DNA of 64,000 nucleotides, taken from the NCBI GenBank assembly GCA_024641475.1, contig JAHECZ010000003.1:1962-65961 (forward strand), in the 5' to 3' direction. This DNA comes from Gammaproteobacteria bacterium. Its GTDB lineage: Bacteria > Pseudomonadota > Gammaproteobacteria > UBA6429 > Thiohalophilaceae. The notes beneath the pieces were generated by a model that made no database searches, was not told the DNA's origin, and worked only from the letters and a program-made list of their open reading frames with translations. The position numbers and the translations under genes are program-made. Below, in pieces: positions 9,561-18,875 of this stretch (positions are counted from its first letter, which is position 1; each line of letters opens with the position of its first letter).

Positions 9561-9582
9561 AATCTATTTTTATCTATAGATT
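9561..9582. repeat. AT-rich inverted repeat upstream of the PstS-like gene
   Basis: AATCTAT (9561-9567), eight bases, then its exact complement ATAGATT (9576-9582). It lies between the response regulator stop and the PstS-like start, about 100 bases before the latter. A weak hairpin or an operator are both possible. It does not match a Pho box. Confidence 0.3.
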
Positions 9583-9681
9583 AAATATTTTATTGTGGAA
9601 ATGATTTGCGTTCAGACGCATAACTCCTGATCATCCTCTTACACGTATAAATACTAATGAGAGTTTTGCCAGGGGGCTCAC

Positions 9682-10566
9682 ATGACGCACCGATCTAAAT
9701 TCGCTATACCCATGTTTTTTTGCTTGTTGCTGCTAAGCACTCTGCTCAATGCGGTTGAACAAAAAGAAATTAAACTAACCTGGGCAGGCTGTGGCGTGAC
9801 CAAGAAAGCCTTCATGGGTGAGCTCGCCAAAGCCTATGAAAAGAAAACCGGTATAAAAATTACATTAGAAGGTGGCGGCGCTACCCGCGGTATCCGCGAA
9901 GCTGCCGCAAATCACGTGGATATCGGCGGAAGCTGTCGCCTGACCCTGCCGAGTGAAGCCGGGATCGAATTTCATGCTGAATTACATCCGGTTGCCTGGG
10001 ATGCCTTGACCGTGATTACCAACCCGTCTAATCCAGTGAACACCATATCGTCTGAACAACTGCGTGATATCTACCTCGGTAAAATTACCAATTGGCGTGA
10101 AGTTGGCGGAAATGACGCGGCGATCCATCTCTACGTGCGACAAGGCAAGATTTCCGGCGTCGGTTATGCGATTCGACAATATCTATTCAAAGACAGTACC
10201 GTGGATTTTGTCACCAAACCTGAGTATGTTAAAAAATCGACTGGTCCGATTGAAGAAGCGGTTGAAGCGGATGCGCAAGCCATTGGTATCACCGGTGTCA
10301 GCTCGGCACGCAAACGTAAAGTCAAACTCACCAGCCTGGATGGCATGTCGCCGACATATGACAATGTTAAACACGGCAAATACACCATGTACCGACCGCT
10401 GTATCTGGTCACTCCACCCTCACCCAGCCCTGACGCAAAGAATTTTATTGCCTTCGCCACGTCCACCGAAGGCCGCGAGATCCTGCGCAACAGCGGCACC
10501 GTGCCATACATGGATGCGCCCAATTTAATGAGCAAAATGGTGATTTACGGTTTTGATGTGCGTTGA
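9682..10566 (+). CDS. PstS-like periplasmic substrate-binding protein
   Basis: 294 residues: signal peptide (about 1-25) and a two-lobed binding-protein domain of the phosphate-binding PstS type. Typical features are GVTKKAFMGEL, the anion-loop-like GGGATRGIREA, the VNTISSEQLRDIYLGKITNWREVGG segment (split here as ISSEQLRDIYLGKITNW and EVGG) and a C-terminal EGREILRNSG. Such proteins bind phosphate or another oxyanion, but no pstC, pstA or pstB follows, so it is an orphan that may serve sensing or scavenging. AGGGGG sits just ahead of the ATG. Convergent with zapE, 10 bases apart. Confidence 0.87.
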   Translation: MTHRSKFAIPMFFCLLLLSTLLNAVEQKEIKLTWAGCGVTKKAFMGELAKAYEKKTGIKITLEGGGATRGIREAAANHVDIGGSCRLTLPSEAGIEFHAELHPVAWDALTVITNPSNPVNTISSEQLRDIYLGKITNWREVGGNDAAIHLYVRQGKISGVGYAIRQYLFKDSTVDFVTKPEYVKKSTGPIEEAVEADAQAIGITGVSSARKRKVKLTSLDGMSPTYDNVKHGKYTMYRPLYLVTPPSPSPDAKNFIAFATSTEGREILRNSGTVPYMDAPNLMSKMVIYGFDVR

Positions 10567-10576
10567 ATAAGCCACG

Positions 10577-11659
10577 TCAAAGTTTATGTGGTAGCGCGAG
10601 ATAATCCCGCGTATTCATTTCAATCAAGCGGCTGACGGTGCGATCGAACGCACCGCTTAGCTGGCGCCCTTGATATAGTCCTTGCGGCGGCGCCTCCGCG
10701 GTAGCGACAAATTTGACGTGATGATCATACAGCGCGTCGATCAGATGCATAAACCGCTTGGCTGCGCTTTCCAGTGCTTCACTCATCTTGGGAATCGCTG
10801 ATACCAATACCGTGTGATAGTTGCGTGCGATCTCCAGATAATCCTGAGCGGCACGTGGTGTATTACATATCTCATTAAAATCAAACCAGACAACGTCATC
10901 AGATTCCGCACGAGCATGCACATCGCGACCATTGATGGAGATTGCACAGTCTCGCGTCACCGCAGCCGGGGCTAATTCCAGCAAGCGGGATTCCAGCAAA
11001 CTGTACATGGCGCCATCGACAGCCACCATATAGGTCTCACCTTTTTCCAGATGCGAAAGCCGGTAATCCACGCCCTGTTGCAAATCAATCTCGGTCGTGT
11101 GCTCATGGAGTAATTCAATTGCTGCCATAAAGCGTTCCCGTTGCAGACCATTGAGGTATAAATTGTTAATTGCCGTATTCGACGTCGCGATCAAAATAAC
11201 ACCATTGTCGATTAATGCTTTTAGCAAGCCAGTCAGTAACATGGCATCGGCTACATCACTGACATGAAATTCATCCAGACAAAGTACCTGGGTTTTTTCC
11301 GCGATTTGTTTCCCGATAATCGGCAGGGGGTTGGGGGATTTGGGCAGATTCTTCAATCGCTCATGGATATCCAGCATAAAACGATGATAATGCACGCGCT
11401 GTTTGTGAGTGACTTGTAACGCGTCGTAAAAACAGTCCATCAGATACGTCTTGCCCCGGCCCACACTACCCCGCAAGTAAAGGCCGTTAATCGCCGTCGG
11501 CTTGCGCCACAGACGGTTCAAAATGCCTGACGACTGCGCCGCACGGGCCTCAATAGCCTGATACAGTGATTGTAAATGTTCCACCGTCATCGCCTGAACC
11601 GGATCGGCGATAAAATCAGTCCGGCGCAAATCCGCGGTATAACGTTCCTTCGGTGTCAT
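10577..11659 (-). CDS. zapE: Cell division ATPase ZapE (AFG1 family)
   Basis: A 360-residue AFG1/ZapE ATPase. In E. coli ZapE binds FtsZ and is needed for division under stress. Walker A is GSVGRGKTYLMD (about 65-76), Walker B LCLDEFHVSD, sensor region ATSNT, and the C-terminal Arg-rich end is typical. Length matches the family (about 370). Starts at ATG 11659. The divergent neighbour is a histidine phosphatase gene. Confidence 0.93.
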   Translation of the reverse strand: MTPKERYTADLRRTDFIADPVQAMTVEHLQSLYQAIEARAAQSSGILNRLWRKPTAINGLYLRGSVGRGKTYLMDCFYDALQVTHKQRVHYHRFMLDIHERLKNLPKSPNPLPIIGKQIAEKTQVLCLDEFHVSDVADAMLLTGLLKALIDNGVILIATSNTAINNLYLNGLQRERFMAAIELLHEHTTEIDLQQGVDYRLSHLEKGETYMVAVDGAMYSLLESRLLELAPAAVTRDCAISINGRDVHARAESDDVVWFDFNEICNTPRAAQDYLEIARNYHTVLVSAIPKMSEALESAAKRFMHLIDALYDHHVKFVATAEAPPQGLYQGRQLSGAFDRTVSRLIEMNTRDYLALPHKL

Positions 11660-11786
11660 GGCATTGCCTTGCCTTGCCTGCGTGTGCTTGTCAACAATGT
11701 TAGCGGCATGTTACGCCTGAAACTTCAACCGCGAACACTGTTAGACTGGTGAACTGTTTCACTATGTTAACAAAGAGGCTCTCACT

Positions 11787-12317
11787 ATGCGCGCCCTGTT
11801 TATGCGCCATGGACATACAACATACAATCAACTTGGTCTATGTAACGATGATCCCATGATTGATGTCCATCTGACTGCCACCGGTATCACACAGGCACAG
11901 ACTGCGGCACAGCAGCTGAGAGATACGCCGCTGCAATTAATCGTCACGTCGGAATTACCACGTACCCACCAGACGGCCATGGTGATCAATCAATATCATC
12001 AGGTGCCTGTGCAGCAACACCCTCTGCTGAATGACATTCGTTCGGGATTTGAAGGACAGCCTGTAACAGACTATTTTGCCGCGATTGCGGCCGACCCATT
12101 AAATATGACATTAAACGGCGGTGAGTCACTCTTGCAACACCGGGCGCGAGTACTGCCCTATCTGGACTGGTTATGGGAACAATCGCAAGGCGTGGTGCTT
12201 ACCATTGCACATGAAGAAACCTTGCGGGTATTCTACGCACAGTTTAACCAGCTACCTGCACGCCAATTGCGTGAGTTGCATTTTCACAATTGCGAAGTTT
12301 TTGAATACAACAAGTAA
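11787..12317 (+). CDS. Histidine phosphatase family protein (phosphoglycerate-mutase-like)
   Basis: 176 residues with the catalytic RHGHT at 7-11 and the second histidine in IAHEETLRVFY near 147; the acidic partner is in NGGESLLQHR. This is the alpha-ribazole phosphatase/PGM-like superfamily, which removes phosphate from small molecules. The substrate is not evident, and there are no cobalamin genes nearby to support CobC. AGAGG lies eight or nine bases before the ATG. Convergent with rutE, 19 bases apart. Confidence 0.85.
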   Translation: MRALFMRHGHTTYNQLGLCNDDPMIDVHLTATGITQAQTAAQQLRDTPLQLIVTSELPRTHQTAMVINQYHQVPVQQHPLLNDIRSGFEGQPVTDYFAAIAADPLNMTLNGGESLLQHRARVLPYLDWLWEQSQGVVLTIAHEETLRVFYAQFNQLPARQLRELHFHNCEVFEYNK

Positions 12318-12336
12318 GTTGCATTCCAATGCGTTA

Positions 12337-12930
12337 TCAAAGAATCTGACAGGCCTCACTAAATTCCAGACGCGGATGACGTGGATGTAATTTATTTTCG
12401 TCCCCGTGACCAATAGCGCAAATAAAATTCACCTTGACCTTGCCGCCGGGAAAAAATGTCGCATTGATTTTTTCTACGTCGTAGCCAGTCATTGGTCCGG
12501 CATCGAGTCCCACTGCACGCACTGCCAGAATAAAATAGGCGCCTTGCAACGAACTATTGCGAAACGCATTTTCCTGAATCTTGTCCGGCTTGCCGGCGAA
12601 CCAGCTACGCGCATCGGTGTGTGGAAATAATTTGGGGAGCTTGTCATAGAATTCCATATCCATACCGATAATCGCCACGACCGGTGCAGTCATGGATTTT
12701 TCCACATTGCCCGCATTCAGGCATGGCTGCAATCTGGCTTTGGCATCGGCGTTTTTAACAAACACAATTCGCGCCGGACAGGAATTTGCAGCGGTTGGGC
12801 CCATTTTCATCAAATCATATATTTGCTGTAACTGTGCATCGCTCACCGGTTTATCTAACCAGCCGTTATGGCTGCGCGCATGACGGAATAAGATATCCAA
12901 TGCAGCTGCATCGAGAGATGGATTTATCAT
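12337..12930 (-). CDS. rutE: RutE-type nitroreductase (malonic semialdehyde reductase family)
   Basis: 197 residues from ATG 12930, co-linear along its length with E. coli Rut[56 protein letters not shown] and the C-terminal EACQIL. The family uses FMN; RutE reduces malonic semialdehyde to 3-hydroxypropionate at the end of uracil breakdown. No other rut gene is in the window, so a general nitro- or aldehyde-reductase role is equally likely. An alternative start at 12960 adds ten basic residues and overlaps the sixA end. Confidence 0.85.
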   Translation of the reverse strand: MINPSLDAAALDILFRHARSHNGWLDKPVSDAQLQQIYDLMKMGPTAANSCPARIVFVKNADAKARLQPCLNAGNVEKSMTAPVVAIIGMDMEFYDKLPKLFPHTDARSWFAGKPDKIQENAFRNSSLQGAYFILAVRAVGLDAGPMTGYDVEKINATFFPGGKVKVNFICAIGHGDENKLHPRHPRLEFSEACQIL

Positions 12931-12956
12931 GGTAGTAGCCCTTCTGCGTTTCTGAT

Positions 12957-13463
12957 TCAATAATTCTGCGGCCGAAATACCTTCAGCAACGTGCCGCTGC
13001 CTGCGGTTAGATTTTCCCAGTTATCCGGCAAACTTAATCGCACCACGTTGGCTGTGGCTAATATGTCTCCCACGGTATTACGGGGCAAGGCTTGCGCACT
13101 GAGAAATGCGGCCAGTTGTTCCAATCCCGGGTTATGCCCGATGAATAACACACTCGTCGCTGGCACTTTGCTGGCTGCCAGGATTTGGCGCAACATCGCG
13201 AGTTCCGCAAGATACAGGCGGGATTCGAAATTGATGTCAGGATTCTGCCAATTTGCAGCCCTAACCAATGCTTCGCAGGTTTGCTGTGCGCGATGTGCAG
13301 TTGAACAATAAATCGTGTCAGGTGAAATGTGTTGTGCTGCCAGCCACGCCCCGGTTGCATTGGCCTCTTCAATACCCTGTTGCGTCAAGCCGCGGGCAAA
13401 ATCCCCTTGCGGATGATCCCATTCCGTTTTGGCATGCCGCAGCAGAATTAATTCCCGACTCAT
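12957..13463 (-). CDS. sixA: Phosphohistidine phosphatase SixA
   Basis: 168 residues, SixA-like, with the catalytic LLRHAKTEW at 7-15 and the second histidine in [10 protein letters not shown] near 109. SixA dephosphorylates phosphohistidine, in E. coli on the HPt domain of ArcB and on PTS-Ntr. It is eight bases downstream of sirB1 on the same strand and 26 bases upstream of rutE, which suggests an operon sirB1-sixA-rutE. Confidence 0.87.
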   Translation of the reverse strand: MSRELILLRHAKTEWDHPQGDFARGLTQQGIEEANATGAWLAAQHISPDTIYCSTAHRAQQTCEALVRAANWQNPDINFESRLYLAELAMLRQILAASKVPATSVLFIGHNPGLEQLAAFLSAQALPRNTVGDILATANVVRLSLPDNWENLTAGSGTLLKVFRPQNY

Positions 13464-13470
13464 ACGACGC

Positions 13471-14325
13471 TCAATGCAGACGGGTGGTTTGTGCTTGTAG
13501 CGATTCCAGCATGGATTCCAACAAGACCCGCTCTGTGGAATCCGGCACCAGTTGTAAATAATGCGTCAGATCCGCTAACGCACCTTGAGTGTAATCAATA
13601 TGCTGATAGACCATACCCCGATCCCTGATTTCATCCGGAGAATCCGGTAACAGCGACAAGATCATGGCGATTACCTGTAGTGCCTGTGCCACCTCGGTTT
13701 TCTCGATATAAATCTTTTTGAGATTCCGCAACAACCGCACGATGATCTGCAAATTTGTTGCCGCCGTGAGATAAGATGGCAAGGTATGCATGTGCGTATG
13801 ATTCTGTATCTGGCTCGCCAACAAAACTTTCAGATCGTCTTGCTGCAATTCACGGCCACCGTCATAGACATCAATATACCAGCGACGATCCGCTGACTGC
13901 ACACCAACCAGAAAATGTCCCGGAAAGGTGATACCAAAGGCATTTAAGCCAATCGCCCTGGCCAAATCCAGATAGATAATCGACAGGCTGATCGGTATCC
14001 CTAATTTGCCATCCAACACGTCATTTAAGCAGCTATTGCAGGGATTAAAATAATCCTCGCGATTCCCGCCAAAGCCCTGTTCCTGAAAAAAATAGTTATT
14101 TAATGCAGCAAGCTTCTGCGCTGCTGTCATATTCACGTCCAGGCGCGCCAGCAGTGACTCACCCAGCGCATCCAACTTTTGTAAATAGAATGCAAGCGAC
14201 AGCTCCGGGTGAACAATCGTCGCAGCTGCCAGCGCCGCTTCAGCCAGGCGATACTCTGCCAGCGGGCGCGACAACAAATGCTGCCAGGCAGGCGAAAACT
14301 CCACAGTAGTTGGTCGTTTATTCAT
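13471..14325 (-). CDS. sirB1: SirB1 family protein (transglutaminase-like plus TPR)
   Basis: 284 residues from the chosen ATG. The N-terminal part holds the transglutaminase-like core seen in SirB1 proteins: YFNPCNSCLNDVLDGK, GIPISLSIIYLDLA, FPGHFLVG. The C-terminal 100 residues form TPR-like helices (AQALQVIAMILSLL, GALADLTHYLQL). Biochemical role unknown. Several close ATG codons (14343, 14337, 14325) are possible, and none has a clear ribosome site; MNKRPTT is preferred by comparison with the family. First gene of the probable sirB1-sixA-rutE operon. Confidence 0.85.
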   Translation of the reverse strand: MNKRPTTVEFSPAWQHLLSRPLAEYRLAEAALAAATIVHPELSLAFYLQKLDALGESLLARLDVNMTAAQKLAALNNYFFQEQGFGGNREDYFNPCNSCLNDVLDGKLGIPISLSIIYLDLARAIGLNAFGITFPGHFLVGVQSADRRWYIDVYDGGRELQQDDLKVLLASQIQNHTHMHTLPSYLTAATNLQIIVRLLRNLKKIYIEKTEVAQALQVIAMILSLLPDSPDEIRDRGMVYQHIDYTQGALADLTHYLQLVPDSTERVLLESMLESLQAQTTRLH

Positions 14326-14579
14326 CGTCACGATCATACACAATTTACCTTACGACGGGTGATGCATGCTGCAAAAATCAGGATTAACCTTGTACACTGG
14401 CTGTGATCTTGCCAAGCAACAATGCTGGAGGAATACCACGATACGTTGGCGCTATGCTGTTATATATGTGTTGGTTCGGTTTGATTTTCAATCGCGGCGA
14501 TGTGCCTTCTGCGGGAAACCATTGAATCAACCGCATTGCCACTTTACTATCTGTCGCAATTAAATTTGCGAATATACCT

Positions 14580-15278
14580 ATGCTGCCATTACGCGACGAC
14601 AACCCCACCACAATTCAACCGATCTTTACCATCGGGATTATTACCCTTTGCTGCCTGGTTTTTTTCTGGCAATTGAGTCTGGGCCAGGCGCAGCAATCCG
14701 CTGTCTATGCCTTTGGTGCCATCCCCGCTGTGTTATTCGGCTACGATCAACTACCAGCGCATCTGATGATGGTACCGGCCTGGATGACGGCATTTACCTC
14801 CATGTTCATGCACGGCGGCTGGATGCACCTGATCGGCAATATGTTGTACCTGTGGATTTTCGGTAACAACATCGAAGATGCAATGGGACACGGCCGCTTT
14901 GTCCTTTTTTATCTGCTCTGTGGCATCGCGGCAATGCTGGCGAATGCCCTGCCGGATATGCACTCCGCTATTCCGATGATTGGCGCCAGTGGTGCCATTT
15001 CCGGTGTACTGGGTGCCTATGCCCTGTTATATCCACATGCCCGCGTTTTAGTGATTATCCCGGCAGGCTTTCTAAGCCAGGCAGTCTGGTTACCGGCTAT
15101 TTTGGTACTGGGCTTCTGGTTTGTATTACAAATTGTCAGCAGTCTAATCACCGTCGGTCAGAGCGGTGGTGGCGTTGCCTGGGGCGCACACATCGGTGGC
15201 TTCATTGCCGGTATTGCATTAATTCCATTTTTCAAAAAATCGCATGTACAGTTCTTCGCACCCGGGCATCGGCATTAA
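14580..15278 (+). CDS. Rhomboid family intramembrane serine protease
   Basis: 232 residues, six likely membrane helices. The catalytic serine is Ser137 in GASGAISG and the histidine His204 in GAHIGGF, giving the rhomboid dyad. The L1-loop region reads GGWMHLIGNMLYLWIFG, typical of the class. Cleaves membrane proteins within or near their transmembrane segments. The polar first 12 residues start at ATG 14580 without an obvious Shine-Dalgarno sequence. Convergent with the EamA transporter gene. Confidence 0.92.
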   Translation: MLPLRDDNPTTIQPIFTIGIITLCCLVFFWQLSLGQAQQSAVYAFGAIPAVLFGYDQLPAHLMMVPAWMTAFTSMFMHGGWMHLIGNMLYLWIFGNNIEDAMGHGRFVLFYLLCGIAAMLANALPDMHSAIPMIGASGAISGVLGAYALLYPHARVLVIIPAGFLSQAVWLPAILVLGFWFVLQIVSSLITVGQSGGGVAWGAHIGGFIAGIALIPFFKKSHVQFFAPGHRH

Positions 15279-15285
15279 CTCGCAA

Positions 15286-16167
15286 CTAGAGCACGTCTTC
15301 CGCGACTTTCTGATATGTTTTCGCCGGAGTCGATAATACGACGAGACCTGCAAGTACGATCAACGCCGCACCAATATAAAACCAGCCTTGCAAGCGCTCA
15401 TCCCATAATACAAATCCGTATAATGCGGCAAATACCACCGAAAAATATGTAAACGGACCATTTTGCGCCGGACCTGCCAGACTGTAGCCACGTGTCAGCA
15501 AATATTGACCAAAACTGCCCAATGATCCCATCAACAGTAACCAGCTGAGTTGAGTCGCAGTCGGCATCTGCCATGTCCACAGCAAAGGAACAGCCGAAAA
15601 CATGCTGGAGAGTAATGCGAAATAAAATACGATGCGACTGGCGGGCTCGGTTTTCGTTAACCTACGCACACAGATCATGGCCAGCGCTGTAAACACTCCG
15701 CCCAAAACCCCGACAAGTCCAACCCACTGTACACTGCCATGCGGTTGCAGAATGAAGACTACACCCATAAAACCAATCGGTATCGCCAGGATCGCCCGCC
15801 AGCTTACCTGCTCGCGTAAAAACAACAGCGCGACCCATGGCAAGAAAATCGGCGTGGTCATTTTGAGCATCATGCTATCGGCCAAGGGGATATGTGCAAT
15901 CGCATAAAAAAAACAATACATCGCCAACAAACCGAATAGCGCCCGCGCCAGATGTAGCGGCATAACCCGGGTTTGCAAATTCGCCTGGCCTCCACGCAGC
16001 ACAAACGGCAACACCACCAGTGCACCAAAAAAGCTGCGCGCAAAGATGAGCATCATCTCATTCATCTCAAGCGCCAGATGTTTGACAATACCTGCCATGC
16101 TGGCAAAAAAGAATTCTGACGCAATGATAAATAATGCGCCGAGCAGTGCCTGTTGTTGTGGGTACAT
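15286..16167 (-). CDS. EamA/DMT-family transporter
   Basis: About 293 residues with ten hydrophobic segments in two EamA repeats, as in drug/metabolite transporters. The second repeat begins with the GLVGVLGGVFTALAMI region. The substrate is unknown. The frame is open to GTG 16212, but ATG 16167 is preferred because GAGG lies about ten bases before it and the first helix starts five residues later; ATGs at 16200 and 16197 are alternatives. Divergent from the CPBP gene. Confidence 0.85.
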   Translation of the reverse strand: MYPQQQALLGALFIIASEFFFASMAGIVKHLALEMNEMMLIFARSFFGALVVLPFVLRGGQANLQTRVMPLHLARALFGLLAMYCFFYAIAHIPLADSMMLKMTTPIFLPWVALLFLREQVSWRAILAIPIGFMGVVFILQPHGSVQWVGLVGVLGGVFTALAMICVRRLTKTEPASRIVFYFALLSSMFSAVPLLWTWQMPTATQLSWLLLMGSLGSFGQYLLTRGYSLAGPAQNGPFTYFSVVFAALYGFVLWDERLQGWFYIGAALIVLAGLVVLSTPAKTYQKVAEDVL

Positions 16168-16312
16168 ATAATAACAATCCTCGAATCCTGTTGACATCAT
16201 TTTGCAATCCACTACATTGCAAAATCAAACCAAAATAATCTACAACGTCATTACCAAATACGCTATAGTGATTGAAAAATCAACCTTCGGTCACAATCGC
16301 AGTTTAATAACA

Positions 16313-17752
16313 ATGACCTTGCCGTTGCGCGTCAATTTCAAATTTGCATGGATGTTACTGGCCAGTCTATTGCTACTGTCCGCCTTGTATACCCTGATCA
16401 ATCCCTTTGTCACCACCAATCAATTAGACAAACTGCACTATCTGGGCGCTTCGGCTGGACGCATGATGGACCGGCACATGCAATTCTATGAAGCCTATGA
16501 CACTGTGCCAATGTTTGAACAAGCCCTGCACAGTTTTCTGTTCGGGCCGAAAGCAACTGTCGAAGAACAAGCTATTCAGGTTTATCGCGAGGTCCTGCAA
16601 CATCAGGGCATTGCCCATGATGACAGTGAACATGCGGCACAATTAAATATCAGGAGTCGTTTGCTGGTTACCATTGCCGAAAAACGCAGTCATGCCGAAC
16701 TGACTGCAGCGCTCAAATTATTAACCAATGATCCGGAAGAAGATGTCATTGCCAGCGCCATCCGCTATGCCTATCTGGATAAAGACAACCGGAATTTCTC
16801 CGCAGAGATCTACACCGGTGCCAATCTGTTACCACTGGGCTGGGCAGCCGATCGACTCCGCTATCGCATCGCAATAAAATCCGGCAACGACCTCCGCGCC
16901 TACACACTATTGCAACGGTTGGAAAAACACGGCGAAGAACATCGGCGTTTTGTACGCTGGATGATCATTACTGTCGGTGCACTCATACTACTGGGTGTCT
17001 GTCTGATTGTATTCCCGCGCATACTGCATACGATCTCGCCCTGGCGACGCGGTATCCTGGATAGGCCCTGGTCATTTGTGGATGGTTACGCCATCGGTGT
17101 CACTGCCGCACTTGCGGGGATGATTATTTCACTGCTGTTGCACATTCTGCCGCACAATCCCTATTTCACCCCGAGTTTCCTGACCAGCTGGTCAACACTG
17201 TTTGCATCACTACCGATGCTGTTATTAATACATCACTATTTACTGAAGCCACGCGGCCTAACCTGGCGCGGCGCCTTTGGCCTGCGTCGACCTGAAGATG
17301 GCTGGCAACATTTCTTTACCACGACATTCGCATTGCTGGCACTGGACTGGATTGGTCTGTTGCTGATTGGCTGGGGTACCTGGCAATTTGGTCTGGGCAG
17401 TCATTGGAGTGAAGGCATGCAAGAGCGCCTGGTGTTTGGACCACAGCAAACCGTATGGCTGAGCACCATTAATATCGTATTGTGGGCGGCGATCTTCGAA
17501 GAAATCGGTTTCAGGGGATTGTTTTACACCAGCCTGCGCCATCGCTTGCCACCGACCACCGCCATCACGATCTGTGCCTTATTATTCGCTGCACTGCATT
17601 TATATTCGATCGCCGGATTTTTATCGGTATTCTGGAGCGGACTGATCCTCGCCTATGCGTATGAACGCTATCACAGTCTGTTACCCGGCATGATGATCCA
17701 TGCAGCCGGTAATTTACTTAGCCTGGGACCGGTATTATTGTTTTATCGCTGA
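16313..17752 (+). CDS. CPBP family intramembrane metalloprotease
   Basis: 479 residues from ATG 16313. One N-terminal membrane segment (about 12-30), an extracytoplasmic helical region to about 215, then a multi-pass CPBP (Abi/CAAX protease-like) domain. The signature EExxxR appears as EEIGFR near 396, a histidine in ALHLYS near 429, and HAAGN near 463. The long N-terminal extension is much more than most CPBP proteins carry. The substrate is unknown. The longer frame from 16202 overlaps the divergent EamA gene and is rejected as the start. Confidence 0.85.
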   Translation: MTLPLRVNFKFAWMLLASLLLLSALYTLINPFVTTNQLDKLHYLGASAGRMMDRHMQFYEAYDTVPMFEQALHSFLFGPKATVEEQAIQVYREVLQHQGIAHDDSEHAAQLNIRSRLLVTIAEKRSHAELTAALKLLTNDPEEDVIASAIRYAYLDKDNRNFSAEIYTGANLLPLGWAADRLRYRIAIKSGNDLRAYTLLQRLEKHGEEHRRFVRWMIITVGALILLGVCLIVFPRILHTISPWRRGILDRPWSFVDGYAIGVTAALAGMIISLLLHILPHNPYFTPSFLTSWSTLFASLPMLLLIHHYLLKPRGLTWRGAFGLRRPEDGWQHFFTTTFALLALDWIGLLLIGWGTWQFGLGSHWSEGMQERLVFGPQQTVWLSTINIVLWAAIFEEIGFRGLFYTSLRHRLPPTTAITICALLFAALHLYSIAGFLSVFWSGLILAYAYERYHSLLPGMMIHAAGNLLSLGPVLLFYR

Positions 17753-17805
17753 GTGATATACGGCATAATTCCGTATCTGGCGTCATCCCTTCTGCAGAGG
17801 CACCT

Positions 17806-18069
17806 ATGGCACGCGTTAAAATTTACAGCACCGGCACCTGTCCGATATGTGATAACACCAAAAGCCTTTTAAAGAAATGGCATATCCCTTACGACGAAGC
17901 ACGTGTTGATATGGATCGTGGCCTCCTCAAGGAAATGCTCAGCGTAACCAATAATGCCCGCACGGTTCCCCAGATTGTCATTGATGGCAAATGGATCGGC
18001 GGTTTTACCGATTTAACCGAATTACACATGGAAGGTGAGCTCGATAATTTAGTTGAGACATCGGCATAA
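17806..18069 (+). CDS. Glutaredoxin (GrxC-like)
   Basis: 87 residues, a compact glutaredoxin with dithiol motif CPIC at 13-16, TVPQIVIDG holding the cis-proline, and GGFTDL forming the glutathione site. Reduces protein disulfides and mixed disulfides with glutathione. The first residue after the second cysteine is Asp where Thr or Tyr is usual. Located 53 bases after the CPBP gene and before the two-component system. Confidence 0.92.
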   Translation: MARVKIYSTGTCPICDNTKSLLKKWHIPYDEARVDMDRGLLKEMLSVTNNARTVPQIVIDGKWIGGFTDLTELHMEGELDNLVETSA

Positions 18070-18212
18070 GCTTTTCTTAACTTTTCATTTCCACACTAAA
18101 TTCACCCCAACACTGGCCGCACTTGCGGTTATACCTATTGAATCCAAACTGGTCTCTGCCCTACACTGAATAAATACATTGTAATCAGGATACCAGTCCG
18201 CAAGGTGATAAC

Positions 18213-18875
18213 ATGCGTCTACTGTTAGTTGAAGACGACCCGATGATCGGCCCCACCATTCAAACCGGACTGAAACAGGATGGCTATAGTGTTGACTGGG
18301 TGCAGGACGGGCAAGCCGCAGAACTGGCCCTGGCTAATGACGTATATGACTTTTTACTGTTGGATCTTGGTTTGCCACGTAAATCCGGTCTCGAGGTTTT
18401 ACACAACCTGCGGCAAAACAAAAATCGTATCCCCGTATTAATCCTCACCGCGCGTGATGCCGTGAGTGATCGTATCACTGGATTGGACGCCGGTGCCGAT
18501 GATTATCTGGTAAAACCTTTCGATCTCGATGAATTATCAGCACGTATCCGCGCCGTCATGCGACGTAACGCTGGCCGTGCGGAAAGCGTCATCGAACACG
18601 GACCATTGATGCTGAATCCCGCCACACATGAAGTGAACCTGCATGGCAAGTCGGTGTTGTTATCGATGCGCGAATTTGCCTTGCTACATGTACTGCTGGA
18701 AAGGCCCGGCACCCCGCTGTCGCGCGCGCAACTGGAAGATCGCCTGTACGGTTGGGGGGAAGAAATCGAAAGTAATGCCGTCGAGGTATACATTCATTCC
18801 CTGCGCCGTAAACTCGGCAATGAATGGATCAAAAATGTCCGCGGTGTTGGTTACCTGATTCCCAAAACCATATGA
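18213..18875 (+). CDS. OmpR-family response regulator (QseB/PmrA-like)
   Basis: 220 residues: receiver domain with the acidic pair in LLVEDD, phospho-acceptor Asp51 in LLLDLGLP, and switch and Lys in LTARD and VKPFD; then a winged-helix DNA-binding domain with RLYGWGEEIESNAVEVYIHSLR (read as RLYGW and SNAVEVYIHSLRRKLG). The IESNAVEVYIHSLRRKLG end is the form seen in QseB, PmrA and TctD. AAGGTGATAAC precedes the ATG. Overlaps the kinase by four bases (ATGA). The promoter of the next gene, the Do protease, carries a direct repeat of the kind this family binds. Confidence 0.93.
   Translation: MRLLLVEDDPMIGPTIQTGLKQDGYSVDWVQDGQAAELALANDVYDFLLLDLGLPRKSGLEVLHNLRQNKNRIPVLILTARDAVSDRITGLDAGADDYLVKPFDLDELSARIRAVMRRNAGRAESVIEHGPLMLNPATHEVNLHGKSVLLSMREFALLHVLLERPGTPLSRAQLEDRLYGWGEEIESNAVEVYIHSLRRKLGNEWIKNVRGVGYLIPKTI

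Noticed and set aside
9608..9621. TGCGT-TCAG-ACGCA hairpin
   Set aside because: Only five base pairs and no T run; too weak to call a terminator.
18070..18212. Possible autoregulatory box before the response regulator at 18213
   Set aside because: Only one CTTAA half-site (about 18080) is visible and the second half does not match, so no operator is claimed.
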